From positions 248,001 through 312,000 of the forward strand of contig CAWJKG010000002.1 of assembly GCA_963843365.1 (NCBI GenBank): DNA of 64,000 nt. Reading direction: 5' to 3'. Shown piece after piece: positions 1 through 8,863 of this stretch. The position numbers were made by a program, and so were the translations under genes. The notes beneath the pieces are model-generated. The model saw only the letters and a list, made by a program, of their open reading frames with translations, was not told the origin of the DNA and did no database searches. Numbering within the stretch: the first letter of the stretch is position 1; the number at the start of each line of letters is the position of its first letter. This stretch comes from Bog-473 sp963843365 (GTDB lineage Bacteria > Actinomycetota > Acidimicrobiia > Acidimicrobiales > RAAP-2).

Positions 1-746
1 AGGAGGACGCGTTGCACCGGGCCGTGACCGCGTTGATCGGTCCGACCCACCGTCGGCTGGGCTTCGACGCCGCACCCGGCGACAGCGACCGGACGCCGAC
101 TCTCCGCGCACTGGCCATCAACCTGATGGGGACCATCGGTGCCGATCCCGCCGTCAGGGCGGAGGCGGCCCGCCGCTTCGATGCCTCCCCCATCGGCGGC
201 GGCTCGGGGGAGCCGATCCCCGTCGACGTGGAATCGGCCACGCTGGCCGTGGTCGCACAGCTGCTGCGCCCCGGCGACTACGACGCACTGCTCGCACGCT
301 ACCGATCCGCGTCGACGCCGCAGGAGGAGATGCGCTCCCTCGGCGCGCTGGCCGGATTCCCCGACGTCGACCTGTGCCTGCGCACGTTCGACCTCGCCAT
401 GACGGAGGTGCGTTCCCAGAACGGGTTCGCCGTCCTCGGCTCGCTGCTCGCCAACTCGGTCGGCAACCAAGCCGTGTGGACCAGGCTGACCGAGCAGTGG
501 GATGCAGTGCTCGAGCGCTTCCCGAAGAATGCGCCGCCGCGCATCATCGAATCGATTCCCGCCCTGTGCGGTGACGCCGAGTTCGCCGAGCGCGCCATCG
601 CGTTCCTGCACGATCACCCGCTCTCGTCGGGCCCCCGGCGCGTGTCGCAGTCGGTCGAGCGGCTGCGAGTCAACCTCGCCTATGGCGCACGCGAAGGGCA
701 GGCTCTCGTCGAATCGCTGGCCGCGGCCGACACCTCCGCCGCCTGA
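1..746 (+). CDS. M1 family aminopeptidase, C-terminal fragment
   Basis: The frame is open from the window edge to a TGA at 744-746, so this is only the last ~245 residues and the catalytic HExxH domain lies upstream. The sequence is an alpha-helical repeat region typical of the ERAP1-like C-terminal domain of PepN-type M1 zinc aminopeptidases. It has motifs such as RALAINLMG, GFPDVDLC and QNGFAVLGSL, a helix-turn ending in NAPPRIIESIPALC, and a final RVNLAYGAREGQALV. A TTG at 12 is in frame but is not a real start, because the frame continues upstream. The methyltransferase gene follows with a 1-nt TGATG overlap, suggesting co-translation. The family assignment is from memory of homologues. 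Confidence 0.8.
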   Translation, partial: EDALHRAVTALIGPTHRRLGFDAAPGDSDRTPTLRALAINLMGTIGADPAVRAEAARRFDASPIGGGSGEPIPVDVESATLAVVAQLLRPGDYDALLARYRSASTPQEEMRSLGALAGFPDVDLCLRTFDLAMTEVRSQNGFAVLGSLLANSVGNQAVWTRLTEQWDAVLERFPKNAPPRIIESIPALCGDAEFAERAIAFLHDHPLSSGPRRVSQSVERLRVNLAYGAREGQALVESLAAADTSAA

Positions 747-1438
747 TGGCGGACGCAACACCCGGCAACGGGACCGTCGAGTCGGCCCGCGTGCAGTCGC
801 TCTTCGAGACGGCCCGCCGCACCAGAGGCTTCATGCCCGACGACGAGGGGGAGGCACTCTTCGCTGCCGCACTGCGGGCCGGTGAAGCGGGTGTCCCGGC
901 AGGCTCTCCGACGACCTTCGTGGAGATCGGGGCCTGGTGCGGGAAGTCGACCGTGTACCTGGGTGCCGCGGCCGAGGCCACCGGCGCGGCGCTCCTCTCG
1001 ATCGACCACCACCGGGGGTCGGAGGAGAACCAGCCCGGCTGGGAGTACCACGAGCCCGATCTGGTCGATCCCGAGGTGGGCCGCATCGACACGCTCCCGC
1101 ACTGGCGGCGCACGATCACCAGGGCCGGCCTGGAGTCATCGGTCGTGGGGATCGTGGGCGACTCCCCGACCTTGGCGGCGCGCTGGGATCGTCCCCTCGC
1201 CTTCTGCTTCATCGACGGCGGGCACGGCGAGGAGCCCGCCTGGGCCGACTACCGCGGATGGTCGCCCCATGTCGCCCTCGGCGGATGGCTGGCCATCCAC
1301 GACGTGTTCCCGGACCCGGCCGACGGCGGCCGCCCGCCCTACGAGCTGTACTGCGCCGCACGCGAATCCGGCGAGTTCGTCGACGACGGCGCCTGTGGGA
1401 GCCTGCGCGTGCTGCGTCGGGTGGCGTTGCCGGGCTGA
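746..1438 (+). CDS. Class I SAM-dependent methyltransferase
   Basis: A 230-aa protein with a Rossmann-type SAM-binding core. The glycine motif is FVEIGAWCGKST (about residues 56-68), followed by an acidic second strand (LLSIDHH) and a late FIDGGHGEEPAWADYRGW segment. This is the pattern of the Methyltransf_24 group, in which D and H near FIDG..H may bind metal. The substrate cannot be read from the sequence. Its ATG overlaps the stop of the aminopeptidase gene by one base, so the two are probably one transcript. Cytosolic; no signal peptide or membrane segment. Confidence 0.8.
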   Translation: MADATPGNGTVESARVQSLFETARRTRGFMPDDEGEALFAAALRAGEAGVPAGSPTTFVEIGAWCGKSTVYLGAAAEATGAALLSIDHHRGSEENQPGWEYHEPDLVDPEVGRIDTLPHWRRTITRAGLESSVVGIVGDSPTLAARWDRPLAFCFIDGGHGEEPAWADYRGWSPHVALGGWLAIHDVFPDPADGGRPPYELYCAARESGEFVDDGACGSLRVLRRVALPG

Positions 1439-1531
1439 GCCACCCGGAGGAGTGCCCGAGGGGGGACAGAGCCTCCCTGCAACGGTCGGTGGAGAATGGG
1501 GGTGGTGCACTCCGAGGATCAACCCCGACCC

Positions 1532-2407
1532 ATGCATGCCGACGAGGTAGAGGTCACCGAGGCGACGGTGCGCGCGCTCCTCCAGGAGCAATTCCCGCAA
1601 TGGGCGAACGAGCCCCTCGAACGGATGGCCGACTCGGGCACCGACAACGCGATCTACCGGCTGGGTCGGACCATGGGGATCCGGCTGCCCCGGATCCACT
1701 GGGCCGAGGAGCAGATCGACAAGGAAGGTCGCTGGTTGCCCATACTGGCCGGAGGCCTTCCCGCGCCGGTGCCTGTCCCACTCGCCATGGGTGCCCCGGG
1801 GCACGGGTACCCCTTTGACTGGCTCGTCTATCCGTGGCTCGACGGGGTCAGTCTCGATCGCGTGACGCCCCGACTCTGGGTCGAGTTGGCCCGCGACATC
1901 GCCGAGTTCGTGCTGGCGCTCGAACGGATCCCGCGCGGAGACGGGCCGGCGCCCAGGCGCCGCGGGACCCCCATGTCACAATACGACTCGGTGGTGAGGG
2001 CGGCGCTCGGCCGGGTGGACGGTCTCGTCGACGGCGCTCGGGCCCGGCAGGTCTGGTGCAGCGCACTCGACGCCGGTGCCTGGCCCGGGGCACCCGTCTG
2101 GGTCCACGGCGACCTGCTGCCCGGGAACCTGCTCGTGCGAGACGGCCGACTCAGCGGGGTCATCGACTGGAGTGGCGCGGGCGTGGGCGATCCCGCCTGC
2201 GACGCCATGGTGGCCTGGTCCCTGCCGCCCGACGCGTGGCAGGTCTTCCGGCAGACCGTCGGATTCGACGACGCCACCTGGGCTCGTGCTCGCGGGTGGG
2301 TCGTCGAGCAGACGATCCTGTACATCCCCTACTACGAACGGACTCTCCCTCTCGCCGTCGAGCAAGCCACGCAACGGCTCCGTGCCGCGTTGGACGACGA
2401 TCCCTGA
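1532..2407 (+). CDS. Aminoglycoside phosphotransferase (APH) family kinase
   Basis: A protein-kinase-like fold. The catalytic loop VHGDLLPGNLLV lies near residues 191-202 (His192-Gly-Asp194, Asn199), and the metal-binding IDWSGAGVGDP has Asp212. I chose the ATG at 1532 because family members begin MHADEVE followed by a conserved FPQWA block. An in-frame ATG at 1496 would add 12 residues and has a closer purine-rich stretch, so the start is not settled. Members act on small hydroxylated substrates, and few are proven resistance genes. Being chromosomal and next to a methyltransferase, a housekeeping or salvage kinase is as likely as antibiotic resistance. Confidence 0.8.
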   Translation: MHADEVEVTEATVRALLQEQFPQWANEPLERMADSGTDNAIYRLGRTMGIRLPRIHWAEEQIDKEGRWLPILAGGLPAPVPVPLAMGAPGHGYPFDWLVYPWLDGVSLDRVTPRLWVELARDIAEFVLALERIPRGDGPAPRRRGTPMSQYDSVVRAALGRVDGLVDGARARQVWCSALDAGAWPGAPVWVHGDLLPGNLLVRDGRLSGVIDWSGAGVGDPACDAMVAWSLPPDAWQVFRQTVGFDDATWARARGWVVEQTILYIPYYERTLPLAVEQATQRLRAALDDDP

Positions 2408-2471
2408 CGGGCGAACCGTCGCTTCGCACCCGTCGCGGACGCGTGTGCCACGACGATGCGGCGACGCGGGA

Positions 2472-4055
2472 TCAGGACGGAGCCGGAGATTCCGCTCCTT
2501 TTCTGGTGGGCGGCCGTGACGCGGCTTCCGATACGGCCGCTTCGGCGCCGGAGCCCGCACGCAACCCGGCCGCTGCGACGGCGGCAGCCACCAGGGTCGC
2601 CACGGCGGCTACGAGCAGGGCCGAGTGGTAGCCCGAGAGGAAGGCCGCCACCGCATCGGGTCGGTACTGCCCGCCGAGTGCGTGCGTCACGGCGTTGATC
2701 TGTCCCCCGGCGACGTACTGCGCCTGTCCGGCCGCGCCCGGCACCCCCGCGCTGCGACTGGTCCACGCACTCGTGGCCGCGTGCACGCCGATGGTCCCCA
2801 AGACGGCGAGACCCACCGATGTGCCGACCTGCCGGGCTGCGTTGACCAGCCCCGATGCCCCGCCGGCGACGCCCGGGGGGACGTCGCGGATGACGACGTT
2901 GACAACGCCGGGCACCAGGGTTCCCCACCCGATCCCCACGAACACGTACCCGATGAACGCCACCGCGAACGACGTCGTGTCGGACAGCAGCGCGAGAACC
3001 GCAACGCCCACGGCGCCGGCCAGACACCCGCTCACCACGATCACCACGGGCTGGAAGCGGCGCCGGAGCCGCCCGGCGGATTGCGCCGTGATGATGAAGG
3101 GGATGTTCATCGACAGCCACGAGACGCCGGTGCGGAACGGCGACCAGCCCTCGACGTCCTGGAACAGCAGCGTGACGTAGAACATCACGCCGGCCAGCGC
3201 CAGGTAGGTGAGGAGGTACACACCGCAGCCCGAGACGAAGCTGCGCGCCCGCAGGAGGGTGGGCGGGAGCATCGGCGACGACGTCCGGTTCTCCCACAGG
3301 ACGAAGAACACGAGCAGGATCACCCCCACCCCCAGTGGGCCCGCCACGTCGAGCGAGGCCCAGGGATGGCTCGACGACTCAATGAGGCCAAAGGTGATGC
3401 CGAGCAGTCCAAGTGCGACGGCGATCATCCCGATCACGTCGAGCGCGCGCCCCTCCGGGTTGCGCGACTCGGTGACGGCGACGCCGGCGATCGCAAACCC
3501 CGCCACCGCGAACGGCACGTTGACCCAGAAGACCGAGGACCAGCTGAAGACCGAGAGGAGGACTCCCCCCACCACAGGACCGAGTCCGAAACCGAGGCCC
3601 GAGATCGCGGCCCACATCCCGAAGGCACCGGCCCGGCGCTCCACCGGATAGGTCTCGGTCAAGATGGCCAGGGTCAGAGCCGACATGAACGCACCCCCGG
3701 CGCCCTGCAGGGCCCGGGAGCCGATCAACGCCACATCGGAGGTGGAGAGCGCGCAGGCCACCGAACCGATCGTGAAGACGACCATGCCCACCAGAAAGAA
3801 GCGCTTGCGCCCGAAGCGGTCCCCCAGCGCGCCACCGAGTGGGATGAAGGCGGCCAGGGAGAGGGCGTAGGCGCTGATGACCCACTCGAGCCGCCCCGCC
3901 GTCATGTGCAGCTCGCGTTGGATGGACGGCAGCGCGGTGTTGACGATGGTGACGTCGAGCAGCGTCATGCCCTGCGCGATGCACATCGCGACCAGGGTGA
4001 GGCGGCGCCGGCGCGTGACCAGCGGGTCCTCGCCTGTGGTCAGCGGATCAGGCAA
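2472..4055 (-). CDS. MFS drug exporter, DHA2 (EmrB/QacA, 14-TM) family
   Basis: A 527-aa membrane protein with about 14 hydrophobic segments. It has the DHA2 motif D1 LDVTIVNTALP at the first helix, loop motif A GALGDRFGRKR, and a motif-C-like GLGFGLGPVVGG in TM5. It should export hydrophobic drugs or lipids by proton antiport. The start is a TTG; no ATG lies before TM1. It is transcribed away from the toroid-protein gene, with a perfect inverted repeat (4093-4114) in its upstream region that could bind a regulator. No regulator gene is adjacent. The substrate is unknown. Confidence 0.9.
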   Translation of the reverse strand: MPDPLTTGEDPLVTRRRRLTLVAMCIAQGMTLLDVTIVNTALPSIQRELHMTAGRLEWVISAYALSLAAFIPLGGALGDRFGRKRFFLVGMVVFTIGSVACALSTSDVALIGSRALQGAGGAFMSALTLAILTETYPVERRAGAFGMWAAISGLGFGLGPVVGGVLLSVFSWSSVFWVNVPFAVAGFAIAGVAVTESRNPEGRALDVIGMIAVALGLLGITFGLIESSSHPWASLDVAGPLGVGVILLVFFVLWENRTSSPMLPPTLLRARSFVSGCGVYLLTYLALAGVMFYVTLLFQDVEGWSPFRTGVSWLSMNIPFIITAQSAGRLRRRFQPVVIVVSGCLAGAVGVAVLALLSDTTSFAVAFIGYVFVGIGWGTLVPGVVNVVIRDVPPGVAGGASGLVNAARQVGTSVGLAVLGTIGVHAATSAWTSRSAGVPGAAGQAQYVAGGQINAVTHALGGQYRPDAVAAFLSGYHSALLVAAVATLVAAAVAAAGLRAGSGAEAAVSEAASRPPTRKGAESPAPS

Positions 4056-4092
4056 TTGCGAGCACGTCGCGGGCGCGGAGAGGCATCGGAAT

Positions 4093-4114
4093 CCGCGGGT
4101 GAATCTACCCGCGG
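4093..4114. promoter_or_regulatory. 8-bp perfect inverted repeat upstream of the MFS gene
   Basis: CCGCGGGT (4093-4100), six spacer bases, then ACCCGCGG (4107-4114). It lies 38-59 nt upstream of the exporter start codon. Position and symmetry suit a dimeric repressor operator. It could instead be a hairpin at the end of the upstream minus-strand operon, but a better terminator candidate lies at 4131-4158. Confidence 0.4.
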
Positions 4115-4130
4115 AGTCCCTCGACCCGAT

Positions 4131-4158
4131 CCCCGGCGGGCGCTCACCCCGCCCGGGG
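4131..4158 (-). terminator. GC-rich hairpin after the glycosyltransferase operon
   Basis: CCCCGGCGGG (4131-4140) can pair with CCCGCCCGGGG (4148-4158) with one bulge and a 7-nt loop. It begins 20 nt beyond the stop of the toroid-protein gene on the minus strand. There is no U-tract, as is common in high-GC actinobacteria, so function is inferred from position and stability only. Confidence 0.4.
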
Positions 4159-4178
4159 AGCGGCGGCGGACCGTGCGG

Positions 4179-5309
4179 TCAGCCGCGTGAGAACCGCCGT
4201 GGCGGGACGGCCACGGTGCAGCCCTCGATGGCGTCCCCGCAGTGAGGCTCGGCCAGGTCGAGGGACGCCGGCAGGCCTTCGCCCCGGAACAATCCGGCCG
4301 CCGGACTGGTGTTCGACAGCGCGTCGGCCGCCAGCACCATGGCGGCGAAGGTGTAGGTCGTCCGCTCGTCCTTGGGAAAGGTCTCCAGCTCCGGGAACAC
4401 CATGCCCGTCCAGTAGGAGCCGTCCGGCAGCCGCAGGTTCTGGCCCCACGTGAACAGCTCCAGTGCCTGGTCGTCCATGCCCAGGGCGTCCAGTGTCAGC
4501 ACGCACTCGGCGGTCTCGGCCGCCGTCACCCAGTCACCCGTGGAGACGCAACGCACGCCGAGACCCTCCATGACGAACGTGTCCCATCCATCGGCAATGC
4601 GCTCGCGGCCCGGCGCGCCTTCGAGCGCGCCGGAGAGCATCGGGTAGTACCAGTCCATGGCGAACTCGACCTTGGGGGCGAACGCACCGGGGTGGTGCGC
4701 CACCGCGTGTCCGAGTCGACCCGCGGCCAGCTCCCAGTCCGGGCGGTCCTTGGCCAGGCATTCTGCGATCGCCACGGCACAACGCATGGAGTGGTAGATG
4801 GACGAGGATCCTGTGAGGAGCGCGTAGCGCTCCAGCCGGCCGGCCGAGTCGCGTGACCACAGCACCGAGCCGTCGGGCTGCTGGAAGCGGAGGATGAAAT
4901 CGATCCCCCGCTCAATGGTGGGCCACAGCTCGCCCAGGAACTCGACGTCCCCGGTGATCAGGTGGTGGTGCCACGCGCCGGCGGCGAGGTAGCCGCACAC
5001 GTTCGTGTCCAGCCGGGGATCCTTGACCGCGTCGGCCTGGTAGTAGTTGAACCAGCTCCCGTCCGGCAGCTGCAGGCGCGCCAGCCACCGGTAGGCGTCG
5101 ACCGCCTCCTCGACCAGCCCGCACACGGTGAGGGCCATGGCCGCCTCGACGTGGTTCCACGGGTCGCAATGGCCACCTTCGAACCACGGGATCTGCCCGT
5201 CGTGACGCTGCACCGTCGCAATGGCCTCAGCCGTGGCGAGCACGTCGGCGCTCGTGAGGACGCCCGGCACCGCGGGCACCGTGGCAGAACGGATCTCTTC
5301 AGTGGTCAT
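4179..5309 (-). CDS. Alpha/alpha-toroid protein (prenyltransferase / squalene-cyclase-like repeats)
   Basis: A 376-aa soluble protein made of repeated helix pairs with motifs such as DPWNHVEAAMAL, LQLPDGSWFNYY, FQQPDGSVLW and LRLPDGSYWTGM. The recurring Q/L-x-x-PDGS-W/Y signature is that of the six-hairpin toroid shared by squalene cyclases, prenyltransferase beta subunits and some glycoside hydrolases. The cyclase DxDD motif is not visible, so cyclase activity is not claimed. The start at 5309 gives a 4-nt ATGA overlap with the methyltransferase stop and has GGGAGC upstream. It is third in a glycosyltransferase-methyltransferase-toroid operon, suggesting a role in making or trimming a glycoconjugate. 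Confidence 0.75.
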   Translation of the reverse strand: MTTEEIRSATVPAVPGVLTSADVLATAEAIATVQRHDGQIPWFEGGHCDPWNHVEAAMALTVCGLVEEAVDAYRWLARLQLPDGSWFNYYQADAVKDPRLDTNVCGYLAAGAWHHHLITGDVEFLGELWPTIERGIDFILRFQQPDGSVLWSRDSAGRLERYALLTGSSSIYHSMRCAVAIAECLAKDRPDWELAAGRLGHAVAHHPGAFAPKVEFAMDWYYPMLSGALEGAPGRERIADGWDTFVMEGLGVRCVSTGDWVTAAETAECVLTLDALGMDDQALELFTWGQNLRLPDGSYWTGMVFPELETFPKDERTTYTFAAMVLAADALSNTSPAAGLFRGEGLPASLDLAEPHCGDAIEGCTVAVPPRRFSRG

Positions 5310-6115
5310 GCCGCAGCTCCCTGGCTCGGTGTGGTCGGCCCGCGCCGACCCGGCACGCCGCGGGGCTGTGTCGGACGCGAGTCGCTCAGATCCGCCATGC
5401 GCACCTCCGGCTTGGTCAGATACAGCACCAGGCTCTTGCCGATGACTGGACTCAGCACCCGGTCTGCGGTGCGCGTGACGAAGGGAGCCTTCACGATGTC
5501 CCACACCAGCACCTTGTGATACGCCTCGACCACCGGGTGCGAATCATTGGACGGTCCGACGAGGCAGCGCAGCCACCAGTACGGCGAATGCAGTCCGTGG
5601 GCGAAGTGGTGACCAGTGGGCTCGAGGCCGGCTGCACCGAGCCGGCGTTCGAGGGTGGAGCGCCGGTAGATGCGCACGTGTCCGCCGGGCGTGTCGTGGT
5701 ACTCGTCCGAAAGGGCCCAGTTGACCACCTCGGGCCCGCAACGCGGCACCGTGACCGCCATGGCACCCCCGGGGCGCAGGACGCGGGCCAGCTCGCGCAT
5801 GGCTGCCGAGTCGTCGGGTATGTGCTCGAGCACTTCGGAAGCGATCACGCGGTCGAAGGTGCCGTCGGCGAACGGCAACGAGAGCGCGTCACCCTGTACA
5901 GCCGTCACCGGATGATCCGCCGCGATCTCGCCCTGCTCGATCATGGCGCCGAACGTGCCCCGCACCTGCGCCACCTCGTCGGGTCCGGCGTCCAACGCCA
6001 CCACCGACGCGCCGCGGCGGGCGGCCTCGAACGCGTGGCGGCCGAACCCGCAGCCCAGGTCGAGGACCAGGTCCCCGGGGCCGACGCCGAGCCGGTCGTA
6101 GTCGACGGTCAGCAT
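5306..6115 (-). CDS. Class I SAM-dependent methyltransferase (UbiE/Methyltransf_11 type)
   Basis: 269 aa. SAM motif I is LVLDLGCGFGRHAFEAARRG (about residues 17-36), with an acidic VVALDAG strand, a post-motif GDALSLPFADGTFDRVIASE and LEHIPDD, and LRPGGAMAVTVP. A C-terminal extension includes WALSDEYHDTPGGHVRIY and a hydrophobic SPYWWLRCLVG stretch, suggesting a lipid-linked or sugar acceptor. Its ATG shares one base with the glycosyltransferase stop (TGATG), and its TGA overlaps the toroid gene start. All three genes are therefore translationally coupled. Confidence 0.85.
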   Translation of the reverse strand: MLTVDYDRLGVGPGDLVLDLGCGFGRHAFEAARRGASVVALDAGPDEVAQVRGTFGAMIEQGEIAADHPVTAVQGDALSLPFADGTFDRVIASEVLEHIPDDSAAMRELARVLRPGGAMAVTVPRCGPEVVNWALSDEYHDTPGGHVRIYRRSTLERRLGAAGLEPTGHHFAHGLHSPYWWLRCLVGPSNDSHPVVEAYHKVLVWDIVKAPFVTRTADRVLSPVIGKSLVLYLTKPEVRMADLSDSRPTQPRGVPGRRGPTTPSQGAAA

Positions 6116-7585
6116 CAGGCGGCCCCGCGCGCCGTCGGAGACTCCACGTCGACGCCCGCCAGCGGTGCGCCCGGGAGGGGGATGCCGGCGACGACGGCCT
6201 CGTAGCAGGCGGCCGTCCCGGCCGCCGTCACCTGCCAGGTGAATCGGCTGACCACCCGCTCCCGCCCGGCGGCGCCGAGACGGGCCCGGAGCGCGGGATC
6301 GTCGAGCAGGCGGGCGATCGCACCCGCCAGCGCGCCGGGGTCGTCCGGAGGAACCAGCAGTCCCGTCTCCCCGTCGGTGCCCACGACCTCGGGCAGCGCA
6401 CCACCGGTGGTCGCGACGAGCGCGACCCCACAGGACATGGCTTCGATCGCCGGCAGCGAGAACCCCTCGTAGAGCGACGGCACGACCGCCACCTGCGCCT
6501 CCCCGTACAGGCGGGCCAGCGCGTCGTCGGAAATGCCGCTGACGCAGTGCACGGCGTCAGCCAGGCCGAGGCGGGCAATGGCCTGGTCGACCCGGCCCCC
6601 TTCGTTGGGGTTCCCGATCACGGTGAGCTCCACGTCGCGTTCGGTCCGGAGCTTGGCCACCGCCTCGAGGAGGGGCACCAGGCCCTTCATGGGCACGTCG
6701 CTGCTCGACGTCACCATGATCCGGCCGGGCACCGGGGTCACGTCGTCGAAGGGCCGGAACACCGTCTGATCCACTCCGACGGGGACCACGGTCATCCGCT
6801 CCGGCGCCACTCCCATTTGTGCCGCGATGTCCTGACGAGGAATTCTGGGAGACCGTGAGGACGGCGGGGAGCGCGCGCGCCACCCGGACCTGCATGCCGA
6901 GAAACCCGAACCAGCGGCGTGTCGTGAACCGCTGCCACGGGTTGGTGGTGTGCGACAGGGCGAGCTGGCGGTCGACCGTGATGGGGTGGTGCAACGTCGT
7001 CAAGAGGGGCCACCCGTCTTCGACCATCCCGAGCATCCCGTTGCCGAGACACTGGTTGTCGTGCACCACGTCGAACTCGTCCCTCCGCTCCGCCAGCAGC
7101 TGGCGGGCCCGCAGCGAATAGGCGAGCGGCTCCCCGAAGCCGGCCGTGCACATGATGCCGAACTCGGTCCAGTCCTCCCTGGAGTTGAACTCGCTCGGAT
7201 GCGGGATCCGGAACGGGTCGGGCTGGCGGTAGAGGTCCAACCCGGGGACCGGGGTGAACCCCACGCCCTCGTCGAGCTCGGGCCACGGCGGCCCGGAGAA
7301 CACCTCCACGGAGTGTCCGAGCGCGACCAGCTCACGGGTCAGGTGGCGGGTGTAGACACCTTGGCCGCCGCAACGGGGATTGCCCCTATAGATCAGGAAG
7401 GCGACCCGCAAACCCCCTGGTCGGGGCGGTGCAGCCGCAACCGGGGTCGGCAACGCGATGTGGCGCGAGCGCTCCCAGGATTCCTTTGTCTCGATCCACT
7501 TCTGGCGGGGAGTTTTAGGCAATGGATGTCCCGACTCGATCCACCATGACCCTCTAGCCTCCCCGAACGCCCTGGTCCTCCGCAA
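6115..7585 (-). pseudogene. Glycosyltransferase family 4, frameshifted at 6838
   Basis: The N-terminal half (7585 down to about 6840) has the GT-B nucleotide-fold opening VAFLIYRGNPRCGGQGVYTR and FDVVHDNQCLGNG. The C-terminal half (6816-6115) has the donor-binding VVPVGVDQTVFRP, VVPSLYEGFSLPAIEAMSCG and a final Rossmann half. Removing one base (plus-strand a6838, a T in the coding strand) joins them as ...TVSQNS-RQDIAAQMGVAPERM, exactly the family consensus, so a one-base insertion is the only defect. The 5' end is uncertain: 7585 is a TTG and in-frame TTGs nearer the fold exist. First gene of the coupled operon. Probably intact in the organism. Confidence 0.8.
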
Positions 7586-7621
7586 ACGAGGGCGTCAGGC
7601 GCGCCGCCGCGCCGGTGGGGA

Positions 7622-8863
7622 TCAGGCCAGCCCGAACCAGCCGAGGACCGTCAGGACCACGTAGACACCTGCGACCACCGCCACCGACACGATGGCCAGC
7701 CCTCCGACCCAGCGCGCCACCGGTCCATTGGCGGCCGATCCGAGGAGGGAGCGCCGGTTGGCCAGGATCAGGATCAGGATCAAGGTCATCGGTGTGATCA
7801 CCCCTTCGAGCACCTGCGTGTTGAGGATCAGCGTGATGAGGTTCCCGGGGATGAGGACGACGGCGGCGCCGACGAGGATCTGGAACGTGAAGATGCCGAG
7901 GAAGACCGGTGCCTGCCGGAAGCTCGACGAGACCGAGCGCTCGACCCCGATGGCCTCCGCGACGGCGTAGGAGGTCGAGAGCGGAACCACGGCGGCGGCC
8001 AGGGCGGATGCGCCCAGGAGCCCCAAGCCGAAGAGCGTCGTGGCAAACGCGCCGGCGACCGGCTTCAGGCCCTCTGCGGCCGTGGTGGCCGAGGTGAGCG
8101 GACCCGTGCCGCCGATCGTCGCCCCGGTGGCCACAATGATCGACATGGCCACGATGGCCGCGAGGACGGCGCCAGTGATGGCGTCCACCCGTTGGAAGTG
8201 GTACTGCTCGGGCTTGACGCCCTTGTCGACGACGGCGCCTGCCTCGTACAGCTGGATGTACGGGGTGATGGTGGTCCCGATGAGCGCCACGGAGAGGAGC
8301 AGGAACGACTTCGAGGCGACGAAGTGGGGCCAGACGGTGTTCGCCGCCACCTCGTGCCAGTTCGGGTGCGCCAGGACGGCGGCGATCGGGTACGCGATGA
8401 AGACGACGGTGAGGAGCAGGAAGATGCGCTCGGCGTATCGGTAGGTTCCGAAGAGCACGAGCGACCAGATGGCCACGGCGGCAATCGGGACCGAGATGTA
8501 GCGCGAGACGTTGAACAGCTCGAACGAGGTGGCGATGCCACCGAACTCGGTCACCATGAGGCCGATGTTGGCGATCGCGAAGGCCGTGATGGCGAACGCG
8601 GTGAGACGGAGATCGAACTCCTCCCGGATGAGGGCGGCCAGGCCCTTGCCGGTGTAGGTGGCCAGCCGGGCCACCATCTCCTGCACGATCACGTACGCCA
8701 CCGTGATCAGAACCATCAAGAACAGCGTCCGGTAGACGAACTGCGCGCCGGCCGACGAGTAGGTGACGATGCCACCCGCATCGTTCCCGGCCGCGGCCGC
8801 AATGAGCCCGGGTCCGGCGGCGGCCAGGTAGATCAGCCACCGCCGCGAGACCTGCACTTTCAT
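7622..8863 (-). CDS. Nramp-related divalent metal (Mg/Mn-type) transporter
   Basis: A 413-aa membrane protein with about 11 helices and the Nramp TM1 pattern GPGLIAAAAGNDAGGI. The canonical TM1 DPGN is D28-A-G-G31, keeping the Asp but losing the Asn. The TM6 MPH is T200-P201-Y202 (in TTITPYIQLY), losing the metal-binding Met. Loss of that Met is a hallmark of Nramp-related magnesium transporters and argues against a classical Mn/Fe MntH. Its ATG overlaps the stop of the MgtE-N/CBS gene by 4 nt, tying it to a magnesium-sensing-type partner. Plasma membrane. The ion identity is inferred, not shown. Confidence 0.85.
   Translation of the reverse strand: MKVQVSRRWLIYLAAAGPGLIAAAAGNDAGGIVTYSSAGAQFVYRTLFLMVLITVAYVIVQEMVARLATYTGKGLAALIREEFDLRLTAFAITAFAIANIGLMVTEFGGIATSFELFNVSRYISVPIAAVAIWSLVLFGTYRYAERIFLLLTVVFIAYPIAAVLAHPNWHEVAANTVWPHFVASKSFLLLSVALIGTTITPYIQLYEAGAVVDKGVKPEQYHFQRVDAITGAVLAAIVAMSIIVATGATIGGTGPLTSATTAAEGLKPVAGAFATTLFGLGLLGASALAAAVVPLSTSYAVAEAIGVERSVSSSFRQAPVFLGIFTFQILVGAAVVLIPGNLITLILNTQVLEGVITPMTLILILILANRRSLLGSAANGPVARWVGGLAIVSVAVVAGVYVVLTVLGWFGLA

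Noticed and set aside
2625..4190. 521-residue plus-strand reading frame across the MFS gene
   Set aside because: Low-complexity, charge-rich translation, typical antisense shadow of a high-GC gene; the minus-strand frame has all DHA2 motifs.
6115..7585. Programmed ribosomal frameshifting in the glycosyltransferase gene
   Set aside because: The site lacks a slippery heptamer, and similar single-base breaks occur in eight other unrelated genes, so error or mutation is more likely.
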